A DNA stretch of 64,000 bases, from NCBI GenBank assembly GCA_009746045.1, contig RPFO01000034.1:3844840-3908839 (forward strand). Reading direction: 5' to 3'. The notes beneath the pieces are model-generated. The model saw nothing but the letters and a program-made list of their open reading frames with translations, was not told the origin of the DNA and did not search any database. This document shows, piece after piece, positions 22,961 through 38,318 of this stretch. Source of the stretch: Mesostigma viride. Lineage: Eukaryota > Streptophyta > Mesostigmatophyceae > Mesostigmatales > Mesostigmataceae. Each line of letters opens with the position of its first letter. Positions within the stretch are counted from its first letter, which is position 1. Position numbers and translations under genes: made by a program.

Positions 22961-23400
22961 AAGATATCTGATAAGGAACCTTGGTGCCAAATTTGAGGTC
23001 AAACTGACCATTATTCCATCTCCAAATATTTTCCAGGGGAAGAAAATGGGTTTTCGGATTGATGTGGCTTGCTTGGAGGTGTGCACTTCCTAGGAAGTGC
23101 GAGTAACTTGTTGGCTGCTGGCACACATCACAGTTTTTTCGCCATCTGATGTGCAATCTCAGTAAAACTTGGGAGACTTGTGTAGCATGGTGCAGCATAA
23201 CTGCCTGGGCACCAGATTTCAAGCCAAACTGATCTATCATTCGCACCACCTACGGCGTAATGAATGTCTTAATTTGGCATCGCGGTGACATGTGACAGCA
23301 GAATATTGTCATTAACTGCCATGAAATGTAAGATGCAAGTTCCCTGTCATGCTTCATACTTCATAAATGATGTGTTTAACAATTTCTAGATTAATCTAAG
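22961..23400. other. Non-coding spacer
   Basis: No gene is seen. It contains phrases such as GCCAAATTTGAGGTCAAACTG that resemble the tandem repeat to the left in a worn form. Confidence 0.5.
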
Positions 23401-23403
23401 CTC

Positions 23404-24656
23404 ATTTACAACAAATTCTGGCATGGCGGAGCGGACACGGAGATTCGGCTGGCAGACATCATCTACGCAGACGACACCACCCTCTTCGAGGACACTGGGC
23501 ACGTGCAGACATGGCTTGACTGCCTGGCTATCGAGGCCCGTGCAGTGGGGCTTGAGGTCAGCAAGAAGACAGAGGCCCTGGCGGTTGGGCTCACCCACTC
23601 ACCGCCACCCCTCTATCTCCTCGACGGCTCTCGAGTCCTGTATCGTGACCGCGTCAAGCTGCTGGGCAGCCTGCTCCCCAGCTGCGACTCAGGTTGATGT
23701 GGACCATCGCATCTCCCTCGCCTGGCACGCTTTACGCCAGTACCGGGCCCTGTGGCGCAAGCCCCTGGGCAAGATCGAGAAACAGGACCTCGTCCTTCCT
23801 GTTCTCACGTATGGGGCCGAGACGTGGACCCTCACCGCCGACCTGGCCCGCAAGCTGGACGGCGCGGTCACCAACATGCTGCGCTCCATTTTCAGAGTAG
23901 GATATGCTGCTCATGTCCGCAATGAGGACCTGTACCAGCCAGGGCATGCCATATATTATCACCAGCACCATTAAGCAGCGGCGCCTGCAGCTATAGTAGG
24001 GCGCCTAGCTCGCACCAACCAGGTAGACACCTCACGTGCCCCCCCCGCAGGACTGCGACCAGCTCAGCCTGGCCGGCACCTCCTGACGTGGGCCGGGCCC
24101 CGTGATGTTAGACGCCGCAAGGCCCGCACCTTCAAAGAACAGCTAGTAGAGGACATGGGGTGCCTAGGCCTCTCCGTGATTTGGAAGAAGATGATGGACA
24201 AGGCCAAGTGGGCCCATGCAGGTCATAGAGGACAACAAGCCCCCCCCTGTGGGGAAGCGCCCGCGTGTGCAAACCCGCGGGAGACACGCCAGACAGCTAC
24301 CCTAGGGCAGCGTGATGCTGTTTAGATAGATGTTGTACGGTAGTTCGTAATGCTGTTGGATAGATGTTGTAGGTAGCTGATGTAGATAGACTAGACCGGT
24401 AGGACTGTTTGCACCCATCCATCCATCCATCCATCCATCCATCCATCCATCCATCCATCCATCCATCCATCCATCCATCCATCCATCCATCCATCCATCC
24501 ATCCATCCATCCATCCATCCATCCATCCATCCATCCATCCATCCATCCATCCATCCATCCATCCATCCATCCATCCATCCATCCATCCATTCATCCATCC
24601 ATCCATCCATCCATCGGGGTTAATGCTCCGTGACTCCCCAACGGGAGCACGAGTCT
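23404..24656 (+). mobile_element. LINE-2 copy, 5'-truncated, plus strand
   Basis: Begins inside the reverse transcriptase with IIYADDTTLFEDTG (YADD catalytic motif). It continues with LLDGSRVLYRDRVKLLGSLLP, LPVLTYGAETW, LDGAVTNMLRSIFRV and HLLTWAGPRDVRRRKA. The frame changes near 23695, and again in the C-terminal part. After the stop near 24300, a 3' UTR leads to a long (ATCC)n tract and a terminal block of about 38 bp (GGGGTTAATGCTCCGTGACT, then CCCCAACGGGAGCACGAGTC) containing a short hairpin. No clear target duplication was found. Confidence 0.8.
24411..24615 (+). repeat. (ATCC)n microsatellite, about 51 copies
   Basis: Near-perfect ATCC repeat with one ATTC variant close to the 3' end. 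It is part of the LINE-2 3' region; a second LINE-2 end at 43.1 kb carries only three copies of the complement. The poly-HPSI and poly-DGWM frames across it are artefacts. Confidence 0.97.
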
Positions 24657-24944
24657 ATTTAATTAATTAAATATGCTCATAAATTTGCATAATAATGGAG
24701 GCATCAACTTAATTGTTAATAAAATGCTAAAATAGGCTTTTGTGTGACGTTTGACAGCATAATTGCTTTCCAAACCGTGTCTAACTCGGGTGCAAATCGG
24801 TAGGTAAGCTCAATGTGATGTAAATAAGTTATCTACCCATTTGCAGGTCAAGCAGACATGATTTGTGATGTTTGTGCAATGAATAAAATTGGCATTTTTT
24901 GTGTTTTTATTGCTTTTTGACGTCACCGTTCAATAAGCACCAGG
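24657..24944. other. AT-rich spacer
   Basis: Starts with a TTTAATTAATTAAA tract and has no gene. It is the left flank of the TIR element that hosts the nested stack. Confidence 0.5.
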
Positions 24945-25274
24945 TACACCGTCCGCATTGGTAGTTTTAATTCGGCTCAGCCGAAAGGCCCTTCGGAATT
25001 AGATAATAGCGTTTTATTGGTTGAAAGTGCTACTGTGTCCGCCCAATTAATTAATTATTAGTTTGGTTGGTTGGTTACCGAACAACCGTTGAACTGGCTG
25101 CGAAATTTAAATAATTCTTTGTTTGTTGACTTTGTTCTGTATAACCCAGCCGGATGCTCTGCTCTTACGGCTAGGAAAAGCACATTTTTCAGGCAGAGGT
25201 CTTTGTTTGTTAGCGAGAAAGCTGCACACGTGACAGGAAAATAATATTTATTTACAACTTCTTTGAGTACTTAA

Positions 25275-26963
25275 CCCCTAAATGGTCTGAGATCCTGCCG
25301 ATAAATCGGCTGGATCTTCACAATTTTGCAAACCAGATGCCATCCAACCTACCCATATCCAATGGCTGTCCTTGGGGGCCAAGCACGTCCATGAGTTGCC
25401 CTTCGGGTTGGTATATCACAACCTCACATATATGCAGGGTAGGCCATATATAACTGCCGTCAAAGTCAGGGGGGTCAAGACGCGCGTTTTCATTTTTGGT
25501 AGAATGTGCATTTTGAATTATGTTATAAGAGCTAGGCACCTACCACTTCAGGGATGATAAACAATTAGTTGCTGAACAGTTTGAGCCATTGGGGTCATCA
25601 TTTGGGTGGGTATACCAGCAGTTACACCCAGTACAGCCCTTAGGGGTACCGTTGGTAAAAAGCAACCAAGTGGGTAGGGGTGGGCATACTACCTACTAAT
25701 ATGGCCACCAACCATGCCAAACAATACATTTCCCTTCCACAATGATGGGGAAACATAACTGCATCATCACACTGCCCTTACATGGCACCTATGTGCAGGT
25801 GCTACCTTGTCCATGCACGTAGGTAACGTGGTACGGATACCCTACGCAAGGCATGCATTCTAGGAGGCAGCCACCAACAAACTAGTGATGTTGAGCCTAT
25901 TTCAGCCTGCCCTAGCAAGGATAAACTAGGCCTAAGCTGCTATAGCTTGCCAGGTGATGGCCAGCACACCTGGTGGCACATGCTGTCAATGGGAAGCTTT
26001 TACTCACCAGTTACGTGCTTGATGATGCCACAGAGACCAACCAACTGCCTCACAATCATGCAATATGTGTATGGGAAATGTATAACAAACATATATGGAG
26101 GTATTCAAACCCATACAGCCTCTAAAACTTATCACCATCACCCTGTGGCAGGTCAACTGACTGAGGGAAGCATCTAAGAAGGGTGTTTTAGAAAGGGGCC
26201 AGGCCAGGGTCAAGAAAGAGCATGAATAATGCAAAAAGAATGTGCTACACAAGCTAGAACGTACATATAAACGTCAAACATCGATAGGAAAACGATGCTT
26301 AAGCTTTACCAGGCATGGATGGCGTTACCTTGGCCCAGGCGGTGGCCGCAAAATGGCGCATTTCGGCACACCAAAGTTGTGCAGCATGGTCGCTGGATTC
26401 GGCGATTTCTGGCCACCCTTGCACGTTTACGACTACTATGTATCATAAAAAGTACAAAGAAACCGATATATCCTTTAAAATACGCCGGAAAGGTATTGCT
26501 GTCAACGTTTCTATCGTCCGGCCTGATCGCAGTTTTTTCCAGCAAGAACGCTGCCGACACCTATCAAATGGCATTCCCGCGAACCAAAAATTGGCCTGTA
26601 TGATCTTTAGGAAGTATAAAATCAATATCCTAAGTTTGGTCAGAAAATTCGAACGAAAACGTAAATGCCATGCGTGGGCGCAAGCCGCCATGGCCAGGTC
26701 GTTGTTTTCCGGAATGCACGTTGTACGTGAAAAAGTACCCTGACCCCTTGTACTTTGACCGGCCAGAACACCTCTATAACTTTGTCAGAAGTATGCAAAC
26801 CCATATACCATGCTGTGAAGAAACTTATAAACTTTCGATCTTCTCAGCTAAACTTTTCCTAATTCTCAATAGATTTCGCGGCATCTGGTCCCCCGAGAAG
26901 GGGCCGATGCATCGGCTGGAACTCGATTTTTGGCGGAAAATCGGCAGCAAGACCATTTAGGGG
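25275..26963. mobile_element. piggyBac-like non-autonomous element (TTAA target)
   Basis: Inverted termini CCCCTAAATGGTCT (25275-25288) and its complement (26950-26963) are flanked on each side by TTAA (25271-25274 and 26964-26967). TTAA duplication with C-rich ends is the piggyBac signature. Subterminal palindromes GCCGATaaATCGGC (left) and GCCGATGCATCGGC (right) lie inside each end. The 1.69 kb interior has no transposase-like ORF, so the element is non-autonomous. It sits in the 3' tip of LINE-1. It contains nothing else recognisable. Confidence 0.82.
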
Positions 26964-26967
26964 TTAA

Positions 26968-28246
26968 GTAAGAAAGTACTTGCGTGTCATGCGCAAAGGC
27001 ATGCCACGGAGTACTATGCTAATCTCATTAGAAAAATAATTACACAAAAGTTTAAACAAATATCGTCTGCATCATCCCTCAACCGTTAAGCACTAGATGG
27101 GGATGTAATCCTCATCCGAGCTGTCTTCTACTGTAATGGCAGACGAGGCGGTAGTGTAGCGGCTATCCTCGATCAGGACCAATAACCTCCACCTGCGGAC
27201 TTCTACCCTGGCTAGCAACGGGCCGCGGGGCCCGTGCATGGGGAGAAAACAGGAGCATACCCCTCGGGAAGGTGCTTATCGCAGATGGCAGCCCATTTCT
27301 CCTTGTCAATCATGCGGGCGCGGAGTACGGATAGTCCCAGAATCCCAGTCTTCAAGCAGTTGTGTCACATAGGTCCGGGTCGCGCCGCGCCGGTGCCCGG
27401 CGCGCGCAAGTTTGCCAGTGGGTTGCGATGGGACAAGGGGACGGGACCCTGCCATAGGAGGAGATGTCTACCTGGTTGGCCCGCGTCTTAAGCGGCCCCC
27501 CCGGCAGGGCCCACATCGGTATTCACCTGGTCTGTGCGGGCAAGATGGCCGGCAAAGAGGAGGCGGCGGTGTCGGATGGTATGGGTGACAAGAGGGAGCT
27601 CCAGTAGAGCTCGGCCCGGGTGCGGCGTTCTTGGTAGAAGACGCCGAGGATATGACGGAGCATTCGAGTGACGGTGCCGTCAAGCTGCTGGCTCAGCGCC
27701 TGGTCCAGGGTCCACGCCTCGCAGCCATAAAGGAGGATGCTGAGGACAAGGGCCTTGAACAGAATGCGCTTGCGTCGCTCACTTAGGTAGCGACAGGTCC
27801 AGAACCTGTCGAGGCGGCGGAGGGCCGCCCAGGCCTGGCCAATGCGGGTGTTGATGTCATCGGCCGTGGAGGGAAGCCAGCTGCCAAGGAGCTTGAAGCG
27901 AGTCGCCGGGGGGACGGGGCTGCCGTCCAGCAAGAGGAGGGTGGGTGGGGCTATCCCAGCAGGGAAGCCGATGGCCATGACCTCCGTTTTCTTGCTGATC
28001 ATAAGCCCCACCGCCCGCGCTTCCAGTGATAAGCTGTCTAGCCAGAGTTGGGCTGACTCCGGGGTTTCCACGAGTGTCGTGTCATCAGCGTAGATCAGAT
28101 CGCTCATGCGGTAGGGTGGGTCAACCCCGCCGTAGCTGTCGTACTCCGTGACCTCGATCCCCGGCGGGCGCCCCTCCACCCGGGCGAAGCGGGCTTCATG
28201 TGCACGCCGCATAATATAGTCCACCATAATGATGAATAGATATGGG
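26968..28246 (-). pseudogene. LINE-1 ORF2, C-terminal part of the reverse transcriptase
   Basis: Minus-strand frame from 28246 to about 27520: SPYLFIIMVDYIMRRAH, YRMSDLIYADDTTLVETP (YADD active site), SLEARAVGLMISKKTEV, RKRILFKALVL, LLYGCEAWTLDQ and LDGTVTRMLRHILGVF. The C-terminus then changes frame and runs toward the terminal SSDEDYIPI near 27100. It is separated from the N-terminal RT by the 10 kb LTR element. Removing that element and one GAGAG copy restores QGCVLSPYLF in frame at this site. Confidence 0.85.
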
Positions 28247-28251
28247 GAGAG

Positions 28252-28746
28252 ACTTAGAATACGAATGCACGACGTAATATAATGCTTGAGAGCGCTGTGA
28301 GCTGAGAGCAATGAATTGCTTGGTCGATCATTAGAAAATAGGTTTACCCTTTATCAACGTTCCTCTCACTGGCTGCGCCGCCAGTGACCGTTGGGTGCAG
28401 ACCGTTGGCCCGAGGCCGCACGATGACGGCTAGGTCGCAGTCTAGTCACTGCATCGTGTGATCACAGATCAATGCACGCTGCAGTACGGTCCCTATCTAG
28501 GATACTCTAGTACCGTCCATGCAATGACAGGACACTACGTATGCTGGGTACTAACATCTGTCACGTACCCCAGTACCCAAAGTACCTATCTAGGGAAACG
28601 TATGCGACTCGACTAGCATTCCTATCTGCATAGCCCACGTGGTATTTATATTCACATACCAACGTAGGTTTACAAGGCTTATTCATACGTTGTATTCACA
28701 ATGCCTTTGATACTTAATAGTCTGCAGCAAAGCATGGAGACCAACT
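28252..28746 (-). repeat. 3' LTR of copia-class element 1
   Basis: 495 bp copy of the LTR. On the minus strand it begins AGTTGGTCTCC and ends CGTATTCTAAGT. With the other copy the consensus ends are AGTTAG..CTAACT, a perfect inverted hexamer, instead of the usual TG..CA. Confidence 0.92.
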
Positions 28747-29130
28747 CCAGTATTGTTTTATTATTTATTTCTGAATGCAGGTCTGCACCCCCAACATTAT
28801 TGTTATTGTTTTTAAGTTGATTAGGGGTACATACAAAAGAGACATGGCTGGTTGAGCCAGGTTGGTTACAGCTGGCTGTTCTGGCCAGGTGTTAAATTGC
28901 ACATTAAATAAGGTGTACACAGCTGGCTGGTTTGGCCAGTTATTGGAGCACACATTAAGTAAAGTGTATACAAGGCTTGTGCCCTCAAGCTGCAAATGGA
29001 TAGAAATCTGACCTAGCCAGCACTCACACCCCACAGCAAATGTGTTGAATTTTATGGCGCCCAGCAGCTATCGCTGTGGTAGGGGGGTGTGGTGGTTGTG
29101 TACTGAGCTGTAGCCAGACATTTTATTCGA
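28747..29130 (-). other. 3' non-coding region of copia-class element 1
   Basis: Lies between the RNase H domain and the 3' LTR. It includes a purine-rich GTTGGGGGTGCAG near 28783-28795 (minus strand) that may serve as polypurine tract. Short repeats with GCTGGCTGGTTTGGCC-like phrases occur near 28840-28940. Confidence 0.5.
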
Positions 29131-29677
29131 TCATACACTGACACGGATACCATAGGGATTCATACTGTCAAATAGTAGCTGGTATTGTGGACCAGCTGCA
29201 TCCCTCAGCTTGGTTAAGGCATCTGCTGGGTTTTCTTCATCTTCCACATGATGCCAGCTGGAGAAGTAGGTTGCCTCCTGTTTGAGGATAACCCAATCCA
29301 GGTCAGTGTGGACAGCAGTAGAAACAGATTTCTTGGTTAGAAAACTGATCACAGAGAAGCTGTCAGTATAGAGATGTGAGATGACATTGCATGTGCTGCC
29401 TGCCTGGGTTTGTAACCAGGTGAGCATGTGCTGCAGGGAACGAGCATGCAATGCAGCAGACACCACAGCACGACATTCAGCTGAGTTGCTGCTGCCAGGT
29501 TTTCTGCGGTGTAGCCTGCTGTACCAGGAAGTGAGGGACATGTAATCTGACCTGTTGGTGAGAAAAAACAGCCCTGATTCCCGTGCCCCCATCTGATTGA
29601 TTGTTCTGCTCTCCATGGAGCTGTCCATGACACTGTGGATGTGGATGTCTTCCATTAGATTCAGGCCATGGAGGATG

Positions 29678-31659
29678 CGAGAACGAGCCACGAGCCACGA
29701 GCCACGAGGTAGCCATGGCTGTCGGAGCTCATAACTTTCACGTTTGAGCGCCGAATTCAGCTGTGAATATCACAATCGCTTCGTCTTTCTAAGACGCACA
29801 TGCTGATATAATTTTCCGACGCTATTACGCAATATACGATGAGCAAACGCCTCTCGACGCAACGCAGCCTGGCGGCTGCGCTCGGCAATGAAAATACGCC
29901 TGCAGCTTCGGCTGCAGCTTCGCCCACCGGCCCAGATGGCAACGGTGACACTAGCAGTGCACTGGTGCTCGCCCAGCCTCCCGGGCTCGCCTCGCCATCA
30001 GCATCGCCTGACCCTAAGCGCAGTCGCTCTGCTGAGCCGCCCTGGGAAGAGCGCTCCTTTGACGTCAACGCCTCCAACTACTGGCTCCAAGGCCCAGGAG
30101 CCTTCATGGACGACGTGTTTTCCGGCAATCACGCCTCGCTTCTAGCCATGTGCGTGTACCTCACGTCCCACAACCGCGGCCGCTGGCCTGGTAATGGCCA
30201 GCTTGTCGACCCCGCCGAGGCTCTCCCCATCCTTCACCGCATGAGCCGCCCCAAGCTTCAACGCTTCGCCCTCTGCTCCCTTGTTGGACGCTCCGAATCC
30301 GAGATCTGGGCTCCCAAACCGCCCCCCTTCCCCTCCGACGCCTCCATCCGCACCCTCCTCAAGGAAGCTTTCGAGCAGCACGTGACCCCTCTTGCAGCAG
30401 ATGTGGCGGCACTTGGCGGCACGCTGGCTGCTGAGCTTCCCACCATCCCCACCGCCACCGCCACCCTCCTCGCCTCCACCCCCCCCCCCCTCCGCCTCCA
30501 CCGACTCCATCACCGCCCAGCTCCGCGACATCGACCAGCGCCTCAAGGATAACGCCATCGCTATCGAGGTCTTGCAGAACACAGCAGGCCTCACCGCCCA
30601 GGCAGTGAAGGACATTGCCGCCAAGCCAGCCCCGGCTGGCCTGGCCGGCGATGCTCCTCCCATCACGACCTGGGCGGACATGCTTAAGCAACATACCACC
30701 TCCACCACCTCCGCCGTCGCAGCCCAGCTCCAGCGGCAGACGCTTGACCTCCGCGAGGAGGCCGAGCTCGCCAAGCGCAGCCTCAACGTCATTGTCAAGA
30801 ATCTCAAGATGGAGGAAGGTGAGAATTCCGAGAAGCTTGCGCGTGCTTTTGAGAGAGAAATCCTTGATCGCATGGGCCTTACTGGTGAGATCGAGCTGGC
30901 CGCCCACCGCCTTCCCCGCGCGCGGGTAAGGCCGGGCCGCCCCCGCTCCTTCTCACCTTTAAGACCCCGGCGGACAAGCTTTCTTTTCTCAGACGCCGCA
31001 AGCGGCTCGAGAAGACTCTCTTCACCCTTGACGACGACTTGACCCTGGCACAGCAACAACGGCGACGGGAGCTATGGTCGACCTACCTCCAGCTCCGGCA
31101 GACCAAGGCGGGCCAGCCGGTGTACTGGAAGGGGGCGGCCATCTACGTCGGCCACAAGCCCTGGCAAGCGACCCCCTCGACCACCGCGGCCCCAGCAACT
31201 CCAGCCCCAGCCTAGGGGAATACAGCAGTAGTGTAGAATAGTTAGACAGTGGCCTTGTACATGCCCGCCTACTACAGGCACTATACCAGCTGAGGCCTAG
31301 CCTTTTTAGTCATGTACATGTGTGCCTATGATGTGCCACACCCCAGACGATGCCTAGCCTTATTTAGTGATGTTGTGCCCATGCAGGGAGTCACTCTCTG
31401 CTGAGAAGCCATGTCATAGCTCTTGTATAGCCATGATGATCTTCCCCCTCACAGGCATGCTCCCCCCTTACCCGGGCATAGCGTGATAGACCATGAGGGT
31501 GCGGGTGCCCTGGTGCACCTAGAGCAAGTGTTGTTTACATTCCCACCCTTGCAGGAAGTAGCTTAGAATGTATTATAGGCTCATATGCCCCTTCTCAGGG
31601 CTATGTGCTACATATACTCCCAACGGAGTTATGTTCCTAATTAATTAATTAATTAATTA
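29678..31659 (+). mobile_element. LINE-3, ORF1-only copy with 5' UTR and 3' tail, plus strand
   Basis: Flanked by the 10 bp duplication ATGGAGGATG (29668-29677 and 31660-31669). The 5' UTR (29678-29838) starts with three CGAGCCA-like repeats and matches the 5' end of the LINE-3 copy at 13.49 kb. One ORF1 follows, then about 440 bp of 3' UTR ending in a (TTAA)n-type tail at 31638-31659. There is no endonuclease or RT. Because both ends and the target duplication are present, it inserted in this form or lost ORF2 afterwards. It interrupts copia-class element 1 and is therefore the youngest layer here. Confidence 0.85.
29839..31215 (+). pseudogene. LINE ORF1 protein (L1-like nucleic-acid chaperone), frame-broken
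   Basis: ATG at 29839; the N-terminus is Ala/Ser/Pro-rich with SPDPKRSRS. The first frame runs to a C run at about 30478-30491, where a frame change leads into TDSITAQLRDIDQRL (coiled coil) and KRSLNVIVKNLKMEE, an L1 ORF1 RRM-type core. It continues with EREILDRMGLTGEIELAAHR. Near 30925 the frame changes again, giving KLSFLRRRKRLEKTLFTLDD, LQLRQTKAGQPVYWKG and the stop at 31213-31215. The layout (disordered N-terminus, coiled coil, RRM, C-terminal domain) is that of L1-type ORF1 proteins, which bind LINE RNA as trimers. Two breaks sit at or near homopolymers and could be sequencing errors. Confidence 0.8.
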
Positions 31660-31669
31660 ATGGAGGATG

Positions 31670-36180
<4,511 letters not shown>

Positions 36181-37803
36181 TCAGGGCGCGCAGGCCCTCC
36201 ACGTAGTTTGCAGCTGGTTAGCTGACAATTGTTGGTCCTGCAGAGAGGCCAGCTGAGCCTGTAGGATGGCTAGCTGTTCTTGTATATCCCCTTGCCTTTG
36301 GGGGGCCTCAGCAGGTTGGGTGGGTGCCCTGGGCACCTCTGGACCTCCCCCCAGGGCCTCCTGGGGTCCTGGCACCCCCCCCTGGGTGGGGAGGGGGCCC
36401 CAGCCCACAGGGCGAACCTGGGGTGGTGGGGGAGGGAGAGAGGGAGAGGGGGCCCTGGGGGCCCGGGGTGAGGCCGGGGGGGTCCGTTGAACCCCGCTAG
36501 GGCCAGCCCCAGCGGAGGTCAGGGGCGTCTGCTGCTGCCCTCCTCGCTGCCTCTTCCTTGAGGAGCCTTTTCATCTCCTTGCGAATTTCATGTTCTTTTA
36601 GGGCAGCCTGAAAGGCCGCCTCATCCGTAGGGATGTCAGGGAGAGGGTCGCCCATTATCAGAGCATCCCGGACATCAAAGTCCAGCCTCTTTCCCTTCCC
36701 CTGGCCCAGGACCAGCAGGCCCTCCTTGTACTGCATGGGTGGGGGAGGGGAGGGTCCCTTGGTGGCTTCCAGTGGGGGGGCAGCTTCAGCCACCACCCCA
36801 TGCTTGGCCAATATGGCCTCCGTTACCCTTGATTGGGTTATGGACGACATGGCCTTGAAATGGGCGGACCGCGCAAGCGCGGCCAGGTCTTGACCATCCG
36901 AGTATTCCATCGGATATAGTCAGCATTTTGTAGAAGGTCGCGTAGCCGCTGAATTGCCTCGCGGTACGCCGCCGCCATCGCCTGGTGGGTTGCCAGGCGA
37001 CAGGCAGCCTCCTCCTCGTATTCCTGCCGCTTGGCAGCGAGCCGAAAGGCCGTCTCGCGACGGACCTCCCGGTCGCGCTGCCTCGCTCGGCGTTCCTCGT
37101 TGGCCACCAGCGCGGCCTGCTCCACCGCCAGGAGCGCTGGGGTGAGGGTTATCTCAGTCTCCCCGTCGGGGAGACTGGCAGTATCCGGCGAGACCTCATC
37201 ATCGGACATTGGTTGTCCTCCGATGGGCTCAACGGGTCTACGCACCACCCGCGCGAGCTTTACGCTTTCCATCTCCTTCTTCTTTCGAAGAAGGGTGGAA
37301 GGCCGCCCAAACGTAAGCTCGATATGATTTTGCCCCTGAGCGAAGGGGACACGAAGATCAGACGTGGCGGGGCGAAACGTGATCGCCCCGTCCGGGCCCA
37401 CAGAAGCCGTCTGGCGGGGCATGAGCTCCCGAATGGTCGGCAACTGAGGGCCGAACTGGGGAGCCGCGGGGGGGTTGACCGCCGAGGGCTCCGCAGCCAT
37501 GGCTGCTCCAGCCGTGGTTTCGGCTGTTGCAGCCGCCGAAGTCGAGGGTAAGTCGGTCCCCCGCGGGGGAGCCGTCTCGTCCTCCGGCTTCTCAGGGGAG
37601 GGGGGTAGGTCGGTCGGCCTGGCGGCCGCCGTCCCCTCCTCCTGGCAGACATTGTTGTTCTTTTTGTTTTTCTTCTTTTTCTTAGAAATAGCCGCATCCC
37701 CAGCCGGCTTCTTGTTGTTGTCCTTGGGCATCCGCCTATCCTGCCCGTCATCACCATCGTTAAAGTCCAACTTCTTCGCAATGTTCTTGTTGTTGATAGC
37801 CAT
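36181..37803 (-). mobile_element. Copia-class element 1, upstream coding region before gag
   Basis: Begins with an ATG at 37803, just after the 5' LTR. The first protein is very basic at its N-terminus (KKKKKNKKNNN), Ala/Pro-rich in the middle, and a coiled coil toward its end (ANEERRARQRDREVRRETAF). It has no known domain. It lies where simple copia elements start gag directly, so it may be an N-terminal gag extension or a separate protein. Confidence 0.6.
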
Positions 37804-37822
37804 TGGTAGCAGATAAAATTCA

Positions 37823-38313
37823 AGTTAGAATACGAATGCACGACGTAATATAATGCTTGAGAGCACTGTGAGCTGAGAGCAATGAATTGCTTGGTTCATT
37901 AGAAAATAGGTTTACCCTTTATCAACGTTCCTCTCACTGGCTGCGCCGCCAGTGACCGTTGGGTGCAGACCGTTGGCCCGAGGCCGCACGATGACAGCTA
38001 GGTCGCAGTCTAGTCACTGCATCGTGTGATCACAGATCAATGCACGCTGCAGTACGGTCCCTATCTAGGATACTCTAGTACCGTCCATGCAATGACAGGA
38101 CACTACGTATGCTGGGTACTAACATCTGTCACGTACCCCAGTACCCAAAGTACCTATCTATAGGGAAACGTATGCGACTCGACTAGCATTCCTATCTGCA
38201 TAGCCCACGTGGTATTTATATTCACATACCAACGTAGGTTTACAAGGCTTATTCATACGTTGTATTCACAATGCCTTTGAGACTTAGTCTGCAGCAAAGC
38301 ATGGAGACTAACT
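37823..38313 (-). repeat. 5' LTR of copia-class element 1
   Basis: 491 bp copy of the LTR, beginning AGTTAGTCTCC and ending TTCTAACT on the minus strand. The next bases, TGAATTTTATCTGCTACCA, do not match the common initiator-Met primer site. Confidence 0.92.
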
Positions 38314-38318
38314 GAGAG

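Noticed and set aside
24297-24633. DGWM and HPSI repeat peptides
   Set aside because: Translation of the (ATCC)n microsatellite in the LINE-2 3' region.
25275-26963. Search for a DDD transposase in the TTAA element
   Set aside because: Only short overlapping ORFs (up to about 140 codons) without conserved motifs; treated as non-autonomous.
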